Assembly: GCA_014905825.1 (NCBI GenBank)
Contig: JACGCN010000001.1
Span: 1,674,001 to 1,738,000 of the forward strand
Length of the DNA: 64,000 nt
Direction of reading: 5' to 3'
From: Lyophyllum atratum
Lineage: Eukaryota > Basidiomycota > Agaricomycetes > Agaricales > Lyophyllaceae
The first letter of the stretch is position 1. The number at the start of each line of letters is the position of its first letter. Positions 1 to 12,101 of this stretch are shown here, in pieces. The translations under genes were made by a program, and so were the position numbers. The notes under the pieces are model-generated. The model worked only from the letters and a program-made list of their open reading frames with translations, searched no databases and was not told where the DNA came from.

Positions 1-2
1 GC

Positions 3-2423
3 CCCCATGACTTATGTTGCGAGACATGCTACGCGGCTGGGAAACCGTGCAGGGGACACAAGAAGAAGTGGTGTATCCGCAAAGGAGGAGGAATGGAAGG
101 GAAGACGATTGCGGAATCAGTCGCGGCTAGACGCGCCGCATCTGGATCTCAGACAGGAAATGGACCCGCGAAGCCATCAGCCACCTCCGCATCGGGCAAG
201 ATCTCGGTCCCATTTACCATCAACGGGAAGGCGCACATCGCGCAAGTCGATCCCAGCGAGATTCAGGAACTTATCACCGAGGGCGCGAAGAAAGAGTTCG
301 CCGGCCTCGCATCCACCCCCATTCCTAGAGAAGTCGCGTGGATTGCGGCAGCCGTCAGCGACCCCGTCCTAGCCATCGTGCCTTCATTCACACAATCCCA
401 ACAAGTTGCCGTTTCCACCAGGGACTACCCCTTCTACGCCGATACAGGCGCTTCGGTCTGCATATCTATGGACCGAAACGACTTCATACACCTCAAACCC
501 ATCGATACCCGATTCATAGGAGGTGTTGGGGGTTCGTCTCTCCCGGCGATCGGGATGGGAACCATGCGCCTACGCATAGCCGGAGGCAAATTCCTCGAAC
601 TCCACAACGCTCTCTACGCTCCCACCGCCACTGTGCGCCTCATCTCAGTCAGCGCCTTATCTATCGACTCCGATACCATCTCCCACTTCGACGCAAACGG
701 ACTTAAGATCTATAATAAATCTACCGGCGAATTCATCGTCGGCGGACCGCTTCTACCCAACCGCCTCTATGCCCTTAACATCCAACCTACCAACGCCGAT
801 TACGCCTTAGCTGCCCAACACGCGCCCGACCTGATGACTTGGCATCGCCGTCTCGGTCATCCCAACTTCCAGACGCTCAGGGACATGGCAAAATCCGGCT
901 CCGTCGCAGGTATGCCCCCCTCCTTCCCTCATTTACCGCCGAAATGTGAATCTTGCATTCTTGGAAAACAGACCAAGACGCCGGTTCCAAAGACGCGTGA
1001 GGAGGGGCCAGGGCATCGAGCGACAAGGAGGTTGGGAATTATATGGGTAGATCTTACGGGACCATCTCCTGTCCAATCGCGCGAAGGTTTTAAATACATC
1101 ATGAATTTAGTGGACGATTATTCCAACAAACCTTGGTCGATTCCACTTAAACTCAAGAGCGATGCACTTGGAGAGCTGAAGGCATGGGAACGAGCACGCG
1201 AGGTAGAGACTGGACTGAAAGTCGGGATATATCGCACAGGCCATGATGGGGAGCTCGCTGGACACCAGATGGACAACTGGCTGAAATCCACAGGTACAGA
1301 CCAACAGTACGGCGCTCCATATACCTCCGCGCACATTGGGCGAGTCGAGCGGATGCACAGGACGCTCATGAACAAGGGACGCGCCATGCGAATCTCAGCA
1401 GGTTGCCCCCCAAATATGTGGCTCGAGTTCTATCTAACCGCCTGTCACCTCCATGAAAAGACACCCACAAAATCGTTGAAAGGACTAACACCTTATGAGC
1501 TATGGCACGAGCGCAAACCCGACTACTCCTACATGCGCGAAATCGGCTGTAAAGCCTTCGTTCTCATCCAGAACAAGCACAATCCCAAGATCTACGAGCG
1601 TTCCATTGAATGCATCCTGATAGGCTACAATCCGAAAGCAAAGGAGTACCGCTGCTACGACAGACAATCTGGGAACATCTATAGTACATACCACGTCCGG
1701 TTCCTTGAGAGCCATGACGGACATCCCCCTCCAACTCCCGATATCCCCGATAATCCAGCGGCGGATGAACCCCTCACGCTCAATCAAATTCGAGACAGTG
1801 CTACAGCGGAACCATTTGCTTGGGATGACGATGAAGATTTCATGCCGGTCGTTCAACCCATGATTGCAGACGCACCAAGAGAGGAACCCCCCTACCCCGA
1901 TATCCCGCAACCGGCTGTGGTACCTCCACCGATTATTCCTCGACGATCATCTCGCGTACCGCAACCCACTGAGAAAGTAAATCCCGATAATCCACCCATC
2001 ACACGTACAGAGCGAGCAGTACAGGAATCTCGAGAAAGCGCGGAACGCATCAAAGCCGCTAAGCTGCAACGCCGAGCAACCGTGGCTGATGACGTCGACG
2101 CATCAGACCCTGAGGTCCCTGATCTCTCGCGTACCGAGGGTGACATCGATCATGATCGAGTATTGGCGGCCATAGCGGAGTCCGGGGATTTAGATCCGAT
2201 GACCCTAGAATTTGAGGATGAGCCGAGAACATGGAGAGAGGCGAGAGAATCAGCTGATGCAAAGAGATGGGAGGAAGGCTATAGGGAGGAGTTGAAGTCA
2301 TTGAAGGACATGGAGGTCTACAAACTAGTCCCGCGCTCCGACGTCCCACAGGGCCACAAGATCAGGAAAGGACGGCCGATCTTCAAAATTAAGCGTGACG
2401 AGCACGGGAACGCTGTACGCTTC
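3..2423 (+). CDS. Ty1/copia Gag-Pol polyprotein, 5' segment (partial, split by KDZ insertion)
   Basis: The frame is open from base 3, so the polyprotein starts left of the window; ATG at 93 is the first internal Met. Order: a Cys/His cluster (CETC...CRGH....C, bases 18-75) resembling a gag zinc knuckle; aspartic protease DTGAS at about 441; the pre-integrase HHCC zinc finger (HRRLGH near 843, CESC near 948); and integrase core with D in WVDLTGP (about 1,050), D in HDGE (about 1,240) and E in GRVERMH (about 1,347). The beginning of reverse transcriptase follows, breaking off after AVRF. From 2,424 the sequence is KDZ terminal repeat and the frame stops at 2,483. It resumes at 27,284 in the same phase once one target duplication is removed. 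No stop or frameshift is seen, so the copia element was probably intact when hit. Order PR-INT-RT-RH defines the copia superfamily. Confidence 0.93.
2417..2423 (+). other. Target site duplication of the KDZ element, left copy
   Basis: ACGCTTC lies immediately outside the left terminal base of the KDZ TIR and is repeated at 27,284-27,290 immediately outside the right terminus. Removing the element and one copy restores the copia reverse transcriptase frame (V-R-F-K-V-R). A 7-bp duplication is what I see; 8 bp has been reported for Zisupton-type elements, so one base may have diverged. Confidence 0.9.
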
Positions 2424-2742
2424 CACTTCAGGCAGCCATCTATGTCTACCTCATTAGGTTCAATTGTCCCACCAAAAAATTAGGCCTAACTAGGGCAGAT
2501 TTTATGGTGCCATCCCATCATGTGGGGGCTCTCCCTCCCTAGGGCCTGGGGGCTCCCGAGTGCATGGGGCCACCCACATTTTTGCTGTATGGGAGCTCCC
2601 ATGAGGCATTGGATCCACCCATTTTAGGGGCTCTCCCACCTTGTCACACCATATATGTCACACATCGAGGGAGCTCCCCAGTACTCAGGGGACCACCCTT
2701 CCCCCAGTACTCAGGGGACCACCCTTCGTAAAATTTCAGCAC
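2424..2742 (+). repeat. Left terminal inverted repeat of KDZ element
   Basis: About 319 bp, matching the reverse complement of 26,990-27,283 with scattered substitutions. It is longer than the right arm mainly because a block around CAGTACTCAGGGGACCACC is duplicated in tandem near 2,680-2,725. The TIR is rich in GGGAGCTCCC-like and GGGGCTCTCCC motifs. Confidence 0.9.
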
Positions 2743-3158
2743 ATCCATTATTCAGTTCCTTATAGTGCTGTAATGTAAAATGATGTGTTCTATACTGTTC
2801 TGATCTTGTAACACCCAAACACCTGTCCTGGGTGGTCTGAAGGGCCTCTCCAAATCCCAGAAAGCTTAGCACACCCTCCCCTACGTGAATATAACTCACG
2901 AAAATTTTCTGCCTTACATGCTTTTGTAGTGTTTTGACACAGAAAGACCCATCCTGGAAGGTCAGAATGGTCTCTCCAAACCCTAACAAGTTTAGCTCAC
3001 CCTCCCTTTACCTAGATGTGACTCACAAATAATTCCTAACCCCTCTCAGAAGGCTGCAATGTATTTTAAGTAATGCCTTACATGCTTTTTCGGTGTTTTA
3101 ACACAGGAACCCTGGGCAGTCAGAAAGCTCTCTCCAAACCCTAAAAATCAGCATATCA
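2743..3158 (+). repeat. Subterminal degenerate repeats, left arm (unit A)
   Basis: No gene is seen. About 130-145-bp degenerate tandem units recur roughly three times, each with TCTCCAAACCCTAA-, CTCACCCTCCC-, TGACTCACAAAT- and GCCTTACATGCTTTT-like blocks and a GTGTTTTGACACAG-like block. The same array recurs at 11,685-12,100 in unit B. Confidence 0.65.
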
Positions 3159-3159
3159 G

Positions 3160-3985
3160 CGGTGGGTGCTCCCCAACAACAAGTGGGTGCTTACCTACCA
3201 GGTATGTGGGCACTCCCAAAGACACGCGGGGGCTCCCTACAGGCCGATGGGTGCTCCCCAACGACAAGTGGGTGCTGCCCTACCAGGTATGTGGACACTC
3301 CCAAAGACACGCGGGGGCTCCCTCAAGGCCGATGGGTGCTCCCCAACGACAAGTGGATGCTCCCCTACCAGATAAGTGGGCACTCCCAAAGACAAGCGGG
3401 GGCTCCCTACAGGCTGATGGGTGCTCCCCAACAACAAGTGGGTGCTGCCCTACCAGGTATGTGGACACTCCCAAAGACACGCGGGGGCTCCCTCAAGGCC
3501 GATGGGTGCTCCCCAACGACAAGTGGATGCTCCCCTACCAGATAAGTGGGCACTCCCAAAGACAAGTGGGGGCTCCCTACAGGCCGATGGGTGCTCCCCA
3601 ACGACAAGTGGGTGCTGCCCTACCAGGTATGTGGGCACTCCCAAAGAGAAGCGGGGGCTCCCTACAGGCGGATGGGTGCTCCCCAACGACAAGTGGGTGC
3701 TCCCCAAGGACAAGCGGGGGATCCCCACAGGGTGATGGGTGTTCCCATATCAGCAGTGGGGCCTCCCCAACAACAAGTGGGTACTCCCCTATCAGGTATG
3801 TGGGTGCTCCCCAAGGACGAGCGGGTGCTCCCTACAGCTGATGGATGCTCCCATATCAGCGGTGGGGCCTCCCCAAAGACAGGTGGGCTCTCCCCCGTTA
3901 GCAGTGGGACCTCCCTAAAGACAAATGGATGCTCCCCAGAGACAAGTGGTGGCTCCCTAGTATGCATAAGGGTGCTCCCATTGGG
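3160..3985 (+). repeat. 85-bp minisatellite, subterminal left (unit A)
   Basis: GATGGGTGCTCC blocks recur at 3,246, 3,331, 3,416, 3,501, 3,586 and 3,671, an exact 85-bp period, then the array degenerates towards 3,985. Each 85-mer is built of four roughly 21-bp sub-units of the form (a/g)GTGGG(t/c)(g/a)CTCCC. Long open frames on both strands arise only because the period and base composition avoid stops; they are not annotated as genes. Duplicated at 12,102-12,927. Confidence 0.93.
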
Positions 3986-4152
3986 TCTTATGGATGCCCC
4001 CCACGATCACATATTTTGTACGAGTCCACAGCAGCTATGCACAATCTTGCTACCCGCGTCACACTAGTAGACACAATATAAGGAGATACATGAAGCATAG
4101 AAGACATACAGCACAAATCTACACATATAAAGAATGACGTGATCAAGTGTCC

Positions 4153-7100
4153 TTACTGACCCCCCTCTGAACGTGAAGGGACGGAGGACTGCTCATGATG
4201 GACCTTCCGTTTCTTAGATTGCCTGTCATCAGTACCCTCGCGATCATCACGCGCATGGCGCGTGCGGTCCAGATGACCTTCTCTACCACGAGAAGGGACG
4301 GGCCGGGTTGAACTGGAGACAGAGGGATCCCGACGAGCAGAGTGATGGCGTACATGGTCTCGATATCGCTCTCTCCGAGGAGAACGATCTTGTCTGGCTG
4401 GTGGAGAATGGGATCGGCGTGAGCGAGAATATGAGCGGGAGCGTCGAGAGCGGGATCGGTAGCGTCGAGAATGGGAAGGGGAATGGTAGCGCCGGGATCG
4501 AGATCGAGATCGTGAGCGTGAGCGTGAGTCGGATGAAGAGCGGGAACGAGAGCGAGAACGGGAACGTCGACGACGGGAGCGGGCGTGGTCATGACGAGAA
4601 GCCGCAGAATCTCGACTTAGATGAGCAGCTGAATTTCCCGCGGCTGCCCTGACCTGCACTGCCTCACGCTGCCTAGAGGGATTGGAGCTCGTGGTGCTGG
4701 CTGGGGCATGACGAGCCGCGATGACTGTGGAAGACTTCTTCTTCGATGGTGGCGGGATCTCCTCGATATCTTCTTCAGACAAGTGGGCATTGGTCGGCAA
4801 CTTGTTTCTTAGCTTTTTCGCCAATGACGAGCCCTTCCGTGTCGCGCGCGTTTTTGCCGAGATCATGGCTTGGTATTTGGGTGAGTCTGAGACTGAGATG
4901 ACCGGGCGGCCATTGGTGTTGACCACGAGAGGCACATCACCCAGCATGGGGTCGTCTGCAGCAAGTTCTTCATGTTCTAGCAACTGTCGTAAGGATCGAG
5001 ACCAATGAAAAGAGGTACCACTTACCATCAGTCCACTCGACGATCATGATTGACGAATCGTCATCGGGCACCAGTCGGGCGCGATTGCTCTCTTTAATAA
5101 GCGAGTGGGGTATGCCGCCTTCCGGGCTGTGGAGTTCGAAGCCCCGCGCAGGCGCACGGACAGAAGGGGGCCAGTTCACGATACAGAGCTTGTGCTCGAA
5201 TGCGAGATCTCCCCAAGCGACCCATGGCATCTTGATTTTTTTACAATCCTCAAGAGAGTGCATCCCACGAGCATATAAGATTTTGCCTGATTAGCGCATG
5301 AGAATGATCCACCTGCAAGGCTTGGAAAAGGGACATACCGATGTCACTCCGTAAATAATTAGTAAACACCCGTCTGGCACAGTCTCGTTCCTTCTCATTA
5401 GGATTTGCCCGGATCGAGACGGCGAAAAGCTCCTCCCCGACTTCTAGTCCCTTCAATTTCATCTCCTCAACCCTAATCCCAGGTCAGCGAGGGCACCAAG
5501 TGTATAAAACAGAACCCACCTTAGCATTCCCTGGTAGTCACCCAGCTGTGTTGCAATCGTTGCCTTGTGAGCATTGCGAAGGCCGGCATAAGCTTGTGTA
5601 CCGCCCCAGGCCACGCCAGGAAGGGAGTAGCCTTCCACATCCGTGTTGATGGCAAAACCAAAGACGTGGATCCCGTACGTTTCATAAGCCTGGGCACTCT
5701 ACAAATAAGGACACGTAAGACATCGCAGATAGTGATAAAAAAAAGTTGACTCACATATTGAATGAATTTATCGGCCACCGATGTCATGACCTTCCCGAAT
5801 TTTCCGTCAGCCTTCATGGCAGGTGCGTAATCTGCGATGCGGTCCTTGAACCAGGTGACGATCGGCTCCATGCACTCAGCCTCACGATCGGGGTCCTCCC
5901 AGTCTTCACCGAGTTCCGACTTCAGATGCTTCTCGTATTCATCAGCAAGGAATCTCGCCCAAACAGATGCCTTGGCTGAACCAAGAATCAACAGGATGTG
6001 CGACGATACAGACACATGACTTACTGCCTTTCTCCCTCTTCTCCTGTCCATGAACCCCGTACCAAGCCTGGAAAGCATTCCATCGATTAACTTCGTGACG
6101 CGGGTTAGGTACTGATTGTCCGACGAGCTGATAAAGGGACAGCACAGGCTTGTTGTACTGCCCTGCGATCTCCTCCATGCGGCATTGGTAATCGGCATGG
6201 GCAGCGAACGCTGCTTCCTTCGCAGCCTCCGCGATAGGGCCAGGCTTGAATGAGGGGCGACCTCCTGCCTCATCTCCCTCTTGATCCTCCAACACACGTT
6301 CCTTACCCTTACGGCTGGGCTTGGACTTCCTCTTTCCCTTCTTCGCACCCTGAGTTACGTCTTCCGGAGAAGAATCCCCTGAGGTATCGTCCCCAGCAGT
6401 CCGAGAGCGCGGACGCGCGAGCTGAGAGCGCAACTCCTGCTCCATGGTGACCTCATCCTCCTCATCCTGCTCTTCGATGGTAACCGGCCGACGGTAGTCC
6501 GGCACACGCGCAAGCCGACGCTCCTTCTCCAGCTCAGTCTCCTCGAAGTCCGATCCAGAAGTGTGAGGGTCGTCGTCATGAATGGGAGGGGGAGTGGTGG
6601 GGATCGGCGGCGGAGGTGGAGAGTCGTCGTCATGAATGGGAAGGGCAGTGGTGGGGATCGGCGGCGGAGGAGCTCCAGGTGCGGGTGAGCGTCGGAAGCC
6701 AGCTCGAGAGGACACGAATGGATCCTGATTGGGATCCTGGTGAACTGGAGCCGAGCCCCTGGCTTTTGGAGTGGGCCTGGGGCGGGAGGCGGCCTTGGGA
6801 TGAGCCTGGTCCTCTGGCTCATTTCCTACATGATATGGGTCAATATCGTCAGGTAAATTTGATGATAGACTCTACAAACCTTCTGCACCATGTCTGTCGT
6901 CAGTCTCCTCGTGCCCAGCGTCGAGTTGGGTTTGGTCTTCTGTTCCGACACCATAAGTTCCAATTGCAATGGCAGCGTGGATCGGACGGAACTTACGCTC
7001 GCCTTCAACTCCACCGTTGTCCCCGGTGATGGCGGCAGCTTCAGACTTATCTTCGCCTTGGGTTTCCCCTTCTACGTACAGCGTTGTTAGTAGCAATCAA

Positions 7101-7469
7101 CTTACGGATTAGATATATCCTACCTTCATCATCGTCACTACACGGGGGAGCCGCGTCCTCTTCCATGTGGTCATCTTCCTCTTCCTCTTCGTCCTCTTCC
7201 TCTTGGATGACATCAGCAGGCTTCCCGCGTTTGCTTCGCCTCCTGGTGGACGTTCCTTGAGTCATTGAAATCAGATCCAAGTTTGGACAATCCGGCGACT
7301 AATTCTTACCTGCATCCTCTTGATCGTCATCGACAAGGCTAGCAGAAGCCTGTTTCTTGTTTCCTCGCTGCGGCGCTTTACGAGCTGGCCCTGACGGCTT
7401 GCCTTTCCCGCGCTGTGACTTGGAACGGGTTTTCGGAACATTGGTCGAACGCGCGGATGGATTCGCCAT
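4153..7469 (-). CDS. KDZ cargo gene 1, copy A: acidic/RS-rich putative nuclear protein (948 aa)
   Basis: Ten exons: 7469-7310, 7255-7124, 7071-6997, 6939-6880, 6825-6025, 5975-5755, 5698-5520, 5472-5339, 5286-5026, 4976-4153. Introns are 47-57 bp with GT-AG ends and CTAAC-like branch sites; the joined frame is exactly 949 codons with stop. A further intron lies in the 5' leader just before the ATG. The N-terminus is basic then strongly acidic (E/D run in exon 2). Exon 5 has two Pro-rich IHDDD repeats and an R-W-N-A-F-Q block at about residues 390-400. The middle is globular with VFGFAINTD and a GVAWGG segment. The C-terminus has a long Arg/Ser domain (about 805-870) and a KKRKV nuclear signal near 930. 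Similar WNxF-containing proteins occur in Agaricomycete transposon islands (from memory). Function unknown; nuclear or RNA/DNA binding is inference. Confidence 0.8.
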
Positions 7470-7724
7470 AGCTACAAGGCAAGTCAGAAGAAGGAAAACA
7501 ACGAAATTGAGAAAGGCCGCATACCGTGCTTGCGTATTTGCGATTACTCTGCGGGGGCCGGGCGACGTTGGACTTCTAGAAGAAAAAAGAAGAGGGCATG
7601 ATCCTGTCAGCCGAGCAGGAAAACTTAGACGAGCCCCTGAAGGCGAACGTTTCAAAATGGTAAATTCAGGTCTACATTAACAAATGTGATTGCAACAAAT
7701 ACACAGCATGCCGACGATGAAAAA

Positions 7725-9873
7725 TTATGCGGATGGGCCATGTGGAAGGCGATGGGGGACAATGGCGGCCCGGGCAAAGTAATTGAAAAAGGATTGAGCG
7801 TAGAAGCGAGCAAGTTCCCTCTCCATTCCAACCATCTCCTCCTCCGTGTAGTCCGCTGCGGGCTTAGCTTCTACCTCTCTGAGCGATGCTGGACAATCCA
7901 CCCACGACTTCACCACCCTCAACATCGCAAGCAGGTATGTCGCGCGATCTGACCAATGTTCCGCACCTAATCCTTCAGATGCTCTGGCAAAGTCGACGGC
8001 GAGCAGATGGCCCGCAGGAAAGCAGGCACGTACAAGGCGCTGTCGATCTTCCAGAACTGCGTCAACGTTCGAGGAAGCTCGAGCATCCAAGGCCACGAAT
8101 TCAAACCGGAAGTTCAACTCGTACAGCTCCCACAGGATTTCGTGGACAACGTGGTGGGGTGGAAGAGCACCAGGTTGCAGCTGAGTATCTCTCCACGTGA
8201 CGATATCCGCGGCTGATGTACCAATCTGGACACCAGGCTCATGCACACAGTCACCCAGGAGTTCGATGATCTCCTGCCGGCGTCGGGCTCCAACGGTTTC
8301 AGATGGATCCGGTGCAGCAAGGCCGAAGTTGAGCAGCGAGCGCCACAGCTGAGACTTGATCGGTGACGCGGTTGATCCCATGGACGCAAGGCGAAATATT
8401 ATGGCCGAGCGATTTGTAACCCAGTTACGGAGGTACGTCGCCATCTTATCTTCCGTTGCGACGCCAACGAACAGGCCAGGGTCAGGGAAAACGTAGCCAG
8501 CATCGGATGGGCGAGTGGCATATTTGAGGCGAGTCGGGGCTCGGTCAACTGCGGCCACCGCATCATGCCAGACCGGGATGGCTGCTGGTAAGAATGGACT
8601 GTCGATGTCGGTCCACTTGTCACGTCCATCACGACTTTTTTTGACGCTGGAATCTATTGGCAAGTAGTTAGATAGTGTGTCTGCAATATATGTTAAGATC
8701 CTACATGGTGTTTTTTTCTTCTCTCGAGCGTCATGCGCACGTCCACCGCGGGCCGGACCTGAAGCCGAGGGAAGTGACGGTGGTAAGTTCGACGTAGAAG
8801 GAGATTGTGCGTCGGTGACCAAAGCCATGGAGGAAGGGCGTACAGCGAATGGATTCGGAGAGCTTGTGGACGCCCTAGCTAGACGACCGAATGCAGTATA
8901 CTTCGCGGGATCGTGGGCGGGACCGGTGAAGAAAGGCTTGAATGGCGGGTCGGCATCCTCCAGTACTGCCCAGGTCTCAGGCTGGCGCGGTTCCTGGACG
9001 CTGTCGATTCGCGTCTCCACAATGGTGTTCCAGCGTTTAAGTATCCATACTGGTAGTCCCGCTCGAACGAACTCCTGAACTACGAGTGGATTGCTGACAT
9101 ACGCTCCGATGGTTCTAGCTACCTCAGCTGCTGGTTCCGCCTGACCTAACATCCTTGGACGATAGACATACATATAGTCGAGGTATCCCACCAGTTCGAG
9201 GTAGCAACGCTGGAGGAGAGCAACTGAAAACTGCGTTTGTCGTAACGTTGTCGGTAAATATTCAAGGCGGACAAATATGTCGTTCAGTGAAGCCGAGAAT
9301 TCTATAACCGCCTGGATTTTGTTAGGGAAGTTTCGGTCATCCTTGTACCTGGACACTCGGTCTTGCATTTTATCGACGAAATAACGCAGCTCATTCAGTT
9401 TGACGGGGTCGAGTTGACCCAGTCCTCGAAGAATATTGGAGGAGTCGATAATGAAATCATGCTTCGAAGGCAACCACCACATGATGTTCAGTGGAAGGTG
9501 GGCTTTGAGAGGTCGGCAAGGGATTGCTGCAAGATGGCAGCCGCTAGCCACATATGGTTGGGGTCCACACATGGGATCGTCGTCCCCGTAACGGAAGTCT
9601 TTGCGAAGCTTTACTTCTCGGACTCCAATCGGTGGATATAAAACATAATCGACGTTGGGACTCATGACGAAATGATTGCCATTGTCCACAACAGCACCAA
9701 CCATGCCGTCGAAACAGGTGCGAGCTATTCCAGTATTTAATAAGTCAACCCCCTCGATTTGAATCCGGGAAGGTGTACTTACCATGAAAGGCTTTCTTAT
9801 GTGTCAAAAGTTCGGGGTTTGACAAAAGGTCACTCGGCATGGCCTTATGGATTGTGTCTTTAGTGATTGACAT
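7725..9873 (-). CDS. KDZ cargo gene 2, copy A: conserved protein of unknown function (679 aa)
   Basis: Three exons: 9873-9783, 9724-8705, 8653-7725. The first intron (58 bp) starts GTAAGT right after a Met codon, so the ATG at 9,783-9,785 is an exon end, not the start; I use ATG 9,873, with an in-frame alternative at 9,939. The second intron (51 bp, GTAGGA...CTAAC...ATAG) is a multiple of three without stops and could be retained. The protein has VDYVLYPP, a Cys/Pro-rich PMCGPQPY block, an aromatic IMWWLPSKHDF segment, many helices and a Ser/Pro-rich linker before exon 3. No signal peptide or membrane segment and no catalytic motif is recognised. Family resemblance to proteins accompanying KDZ transposons is from memory. 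It lies head-to-tail upstream of cargo gene 1, about 256 bp apart, suggesting shared control. Confidence 0.8.
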
Positions 9874-11365
9874 AGTTATTACTGCAGCCGCACAGAGTTG
9901 AGCCAAGAGACAATAGTTTGACTTATGAAAAACGGACATATAGTATTAAGTTTCGGGGCCAGGGGCAAAGCAGCGTGTTCTGAACGAGACGTTAAAGTAA
10001 GGTCAACATCAATACGAGCGGCAGAACCTACGAGCGAGAATCGAGTGAGTGAGGTTTGAGGGTTACGTTACGAAGTGGGAGACTGCGTGTGCTGGAAGTA
10101 ACATTAAAGTAACGTCAATACGGATGAGACGAAGGACATACCAGCGAGAACCGAGTTGCCGCAGCAAGTCAATCTGGACGAGAGGTGGGGAGTCGAGGGG
10201 TAGGTCACCAGGCGTGAAGCTGCGTGTTCTAATAGAGTCGTTAAAGTAAGGTCAATATAGAGGAGCGGCACGGCAGGACATACCAGCGAGAATCAAGTGA
10301 GCGAGGTTCGAGGTTCGAGGGTAACCCACGCTGAAGCAACCAGTGTGTAGGTGCACCTGCTAAAAAAGACATTCAACTGTAAGGTCAATACATATGAGCG
10401 ACACGAACCTACCAGGGAGAATCGAGTGAGCGAGCTTCCAGGGTCCGGGTGGATGGGATGAGGAGTGGCGGAGAGAAATCGAGCCGGTGAAAAACGGGGC
10501 ACCTTCACAGAGGACGCGAAGTCTATTCTGCGAAGATACTCAGAAGACAGACGCTAAGTCTATGTCTTCAGGGAGGGACGCTAAGTCTATCTCCCGGGGG
10601 AAGCAACTACTATGATCTACTACGAAAGGTGTGGAAGCGAACCTAAGGCGACGTTCGATATGAAAATTGCACGGTAAAAAAGCGCGACGATGACTTACCT
10701 CGAGCCTGGGGAACACCGGTTTATGATTCCTGCGGGCGGGTGTGCGAAGGACCTGTAATTGTACTTCAAGATGTCAGGAAAACGAGCACCAACAAAATGG
10801 GAAATATACCTGGACAGAAGACAACCCGCGTACACGTGTTGCAGCGAGGGACAACGGACCTAACCAGTGGTTCGAGGTTTGAACGAGTGGCCAGGTGTCA
10901 AGACATACCGTAGGACAAAGGAACAGCCGTCGAATGGGTGCGAATCGTCGTGGCTTGCTGGCGATGATGGGAGACGATGAGAAGGAGGTGGGCGTGAGAG
11001 GCAGAAGATCTCAAGGCGTGAGAGGGAAAAGACAAGGCGTGAGAGGGCGCCAGTAGCGGACTTCAACAAGGAAAGACGCCAGCGCCCACAAGCGCCCACA
11101 TCCTGTGACGTCAACCTCTCAACCACAACTCGTGACGCACCACCACAAACCAACACAAAGCCCGCCCTTTGACTTCTCACCACTCACCGCCGCCGATGTT
11201 CTCACCACCGCCAGCAATGCCCAGAACCTCCTCGCTGTATCTTCCCTAGCCAACAACTTCTCCATCCTTCGACTGCGGTGGCCGCCTTCATTTCGGTTCA
11301 TGCCAGTTAGACTTAGCGTCGCTGGTAGCTTGCCAACATAGACTTCGCGTCTGTTGGTCCATGCG
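9874..11365. other. Non-coding arm between cargo gene 2 and internal TIR (unit A)
   Basis: About 1.5 kb without a gene I can support. At 9,960-10,460 there are four degenerate 112-137-bp repeats carrying TTAAAGTAAGGTCAA and a GCGAGAATCGAGTGAGCGAG-like block. From 10,510 a 13-bp motif GACGCTAAGTCTA appears at about 10,549 and 10,577, with a GACGCGAAGTCTA variant near 10,515; its inverse TAGACTTAGCGTC is near 11,309. A short frame at 11,105-11,341 lacks conserved features. Confidence 0.6.
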
Positions 11366-11684
11366 CACTTCAGGCAGCCATCTATGTCTACCTCATTAGG
11401 TTCAATTGTCCCACCAAAAAATTAGGCCTAACTAGGGCAGATTTTATGGTGCCATCCCATCATGTGGGGGCTCTCCCTCCCTAGGGCCTGGGGGCTCCCG
11501 AGTGCATGGGGCCACCCACATTTTTGCTGTATGGGAGCTCCCATGAGGCATTGGATCCACCCATTTTAGGGGCTCTCCCACCTTGTCACACCATATATGT
11601 CACACATCGAGGGAGCTCCCCAGTACTCAGGGGACCACCCTTCCCCCAGTACTCAGGGGACCACCCTTCGTAAAATTTCAGCAC
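11366..11684 (+). repeat. Internal copy of the left TIR
   Basis: Identical by eye to 2,424-2,742 and in the same orientation. It begins CACTTCAGG directly after TCCATGCG. The 7 bases before it (CCATGCG) do not match the outer target duplication ACGCTTC and are not repeated after the right TIR, so this is not a simple nested insertion of a second full element. Confidence 0.93.
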
Positions 11685-12101
11685 ATCCATTATTCAGTTC
11701 CTTATAGTGCTGTAATGTAAAATGATGTGTTCTATACTGTTCTGATCTTGTAACACCCAAACACCTGTCCTGGGTGGTCTGAAGGGCCTCTCCAAATCCC
11801 AGAAAGCTTAGCACACCCTCCCCTACGTGAATATAACTCACGAAAATTTTCTGCCTTACATGCTTTTGTAGTGTTTTGACACAGAAAGACCCATCCTGGA
11901 AGGTCAGAATGGTCTCTCCAAACCCTAACAAGTTTAGCTCACCCTCCCTTTACCTAGATGTGACTCACAAATAATTCCTAACCCCTCTCAGAAGGCTGCA
12001 ATGTATTTTAAGTAATGCCTTACATGCTTTTTCGGTGTTTTAACACAGGAACCCTGGGCAGTCAGAAAGCTCTCTCCAAACCCTAAAAATCAGCATATCA
12101 G

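Larger units (their letters stand above)
2424..11365 (+). repeat. Tandem duplication unit A (8,942 bp)
   Basis: Direct repeat of 11,366-20,307, with about 0.1% difference by eye. The unit begins at the outermost base of the TIR and ends after TCCATGCG. In unit B the same TCCATGCG continues into TCGCCTAGAC (unique sequence), whereas in unit A it is followed by a fresh TIR. Each unit holds a TIR, subterminal repeats, a minisatellite, two minus-strand genes and about 1.5 kb of non-coding sequence. Confidence 0.97.

Noticed and set aside
3162..4067. Several long open frames on both strands through the 85-bp array (also at 12,104-13,009)
   Set aside because: They are periodic by-products of the minisatellite; the same repeat is open in several frames and no domain or start context supports translation.
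4308..4652. Plus-strand frame opposite the RS-rich exon
   Set aside because: It is the complement of Arg/Ser codons, giving repetitive Glu/Ser/Gly; the minus-strand spliced gene explains the sequence.
4334..9543. RIP (repeat-induced point mutation) as cause of the C-to-T changes
   Set aside because: Neurospora-type RIP favours CpA and would hit many sites. Here changes are few, all CpG, and without TpCpG bias, fitting methylcytosine deamination better.
9339..9660. Plus-strand frame within cargo gene 2
   Set aside because: Antisense shadow; the minus-strand frame continues for 680 codons through it.
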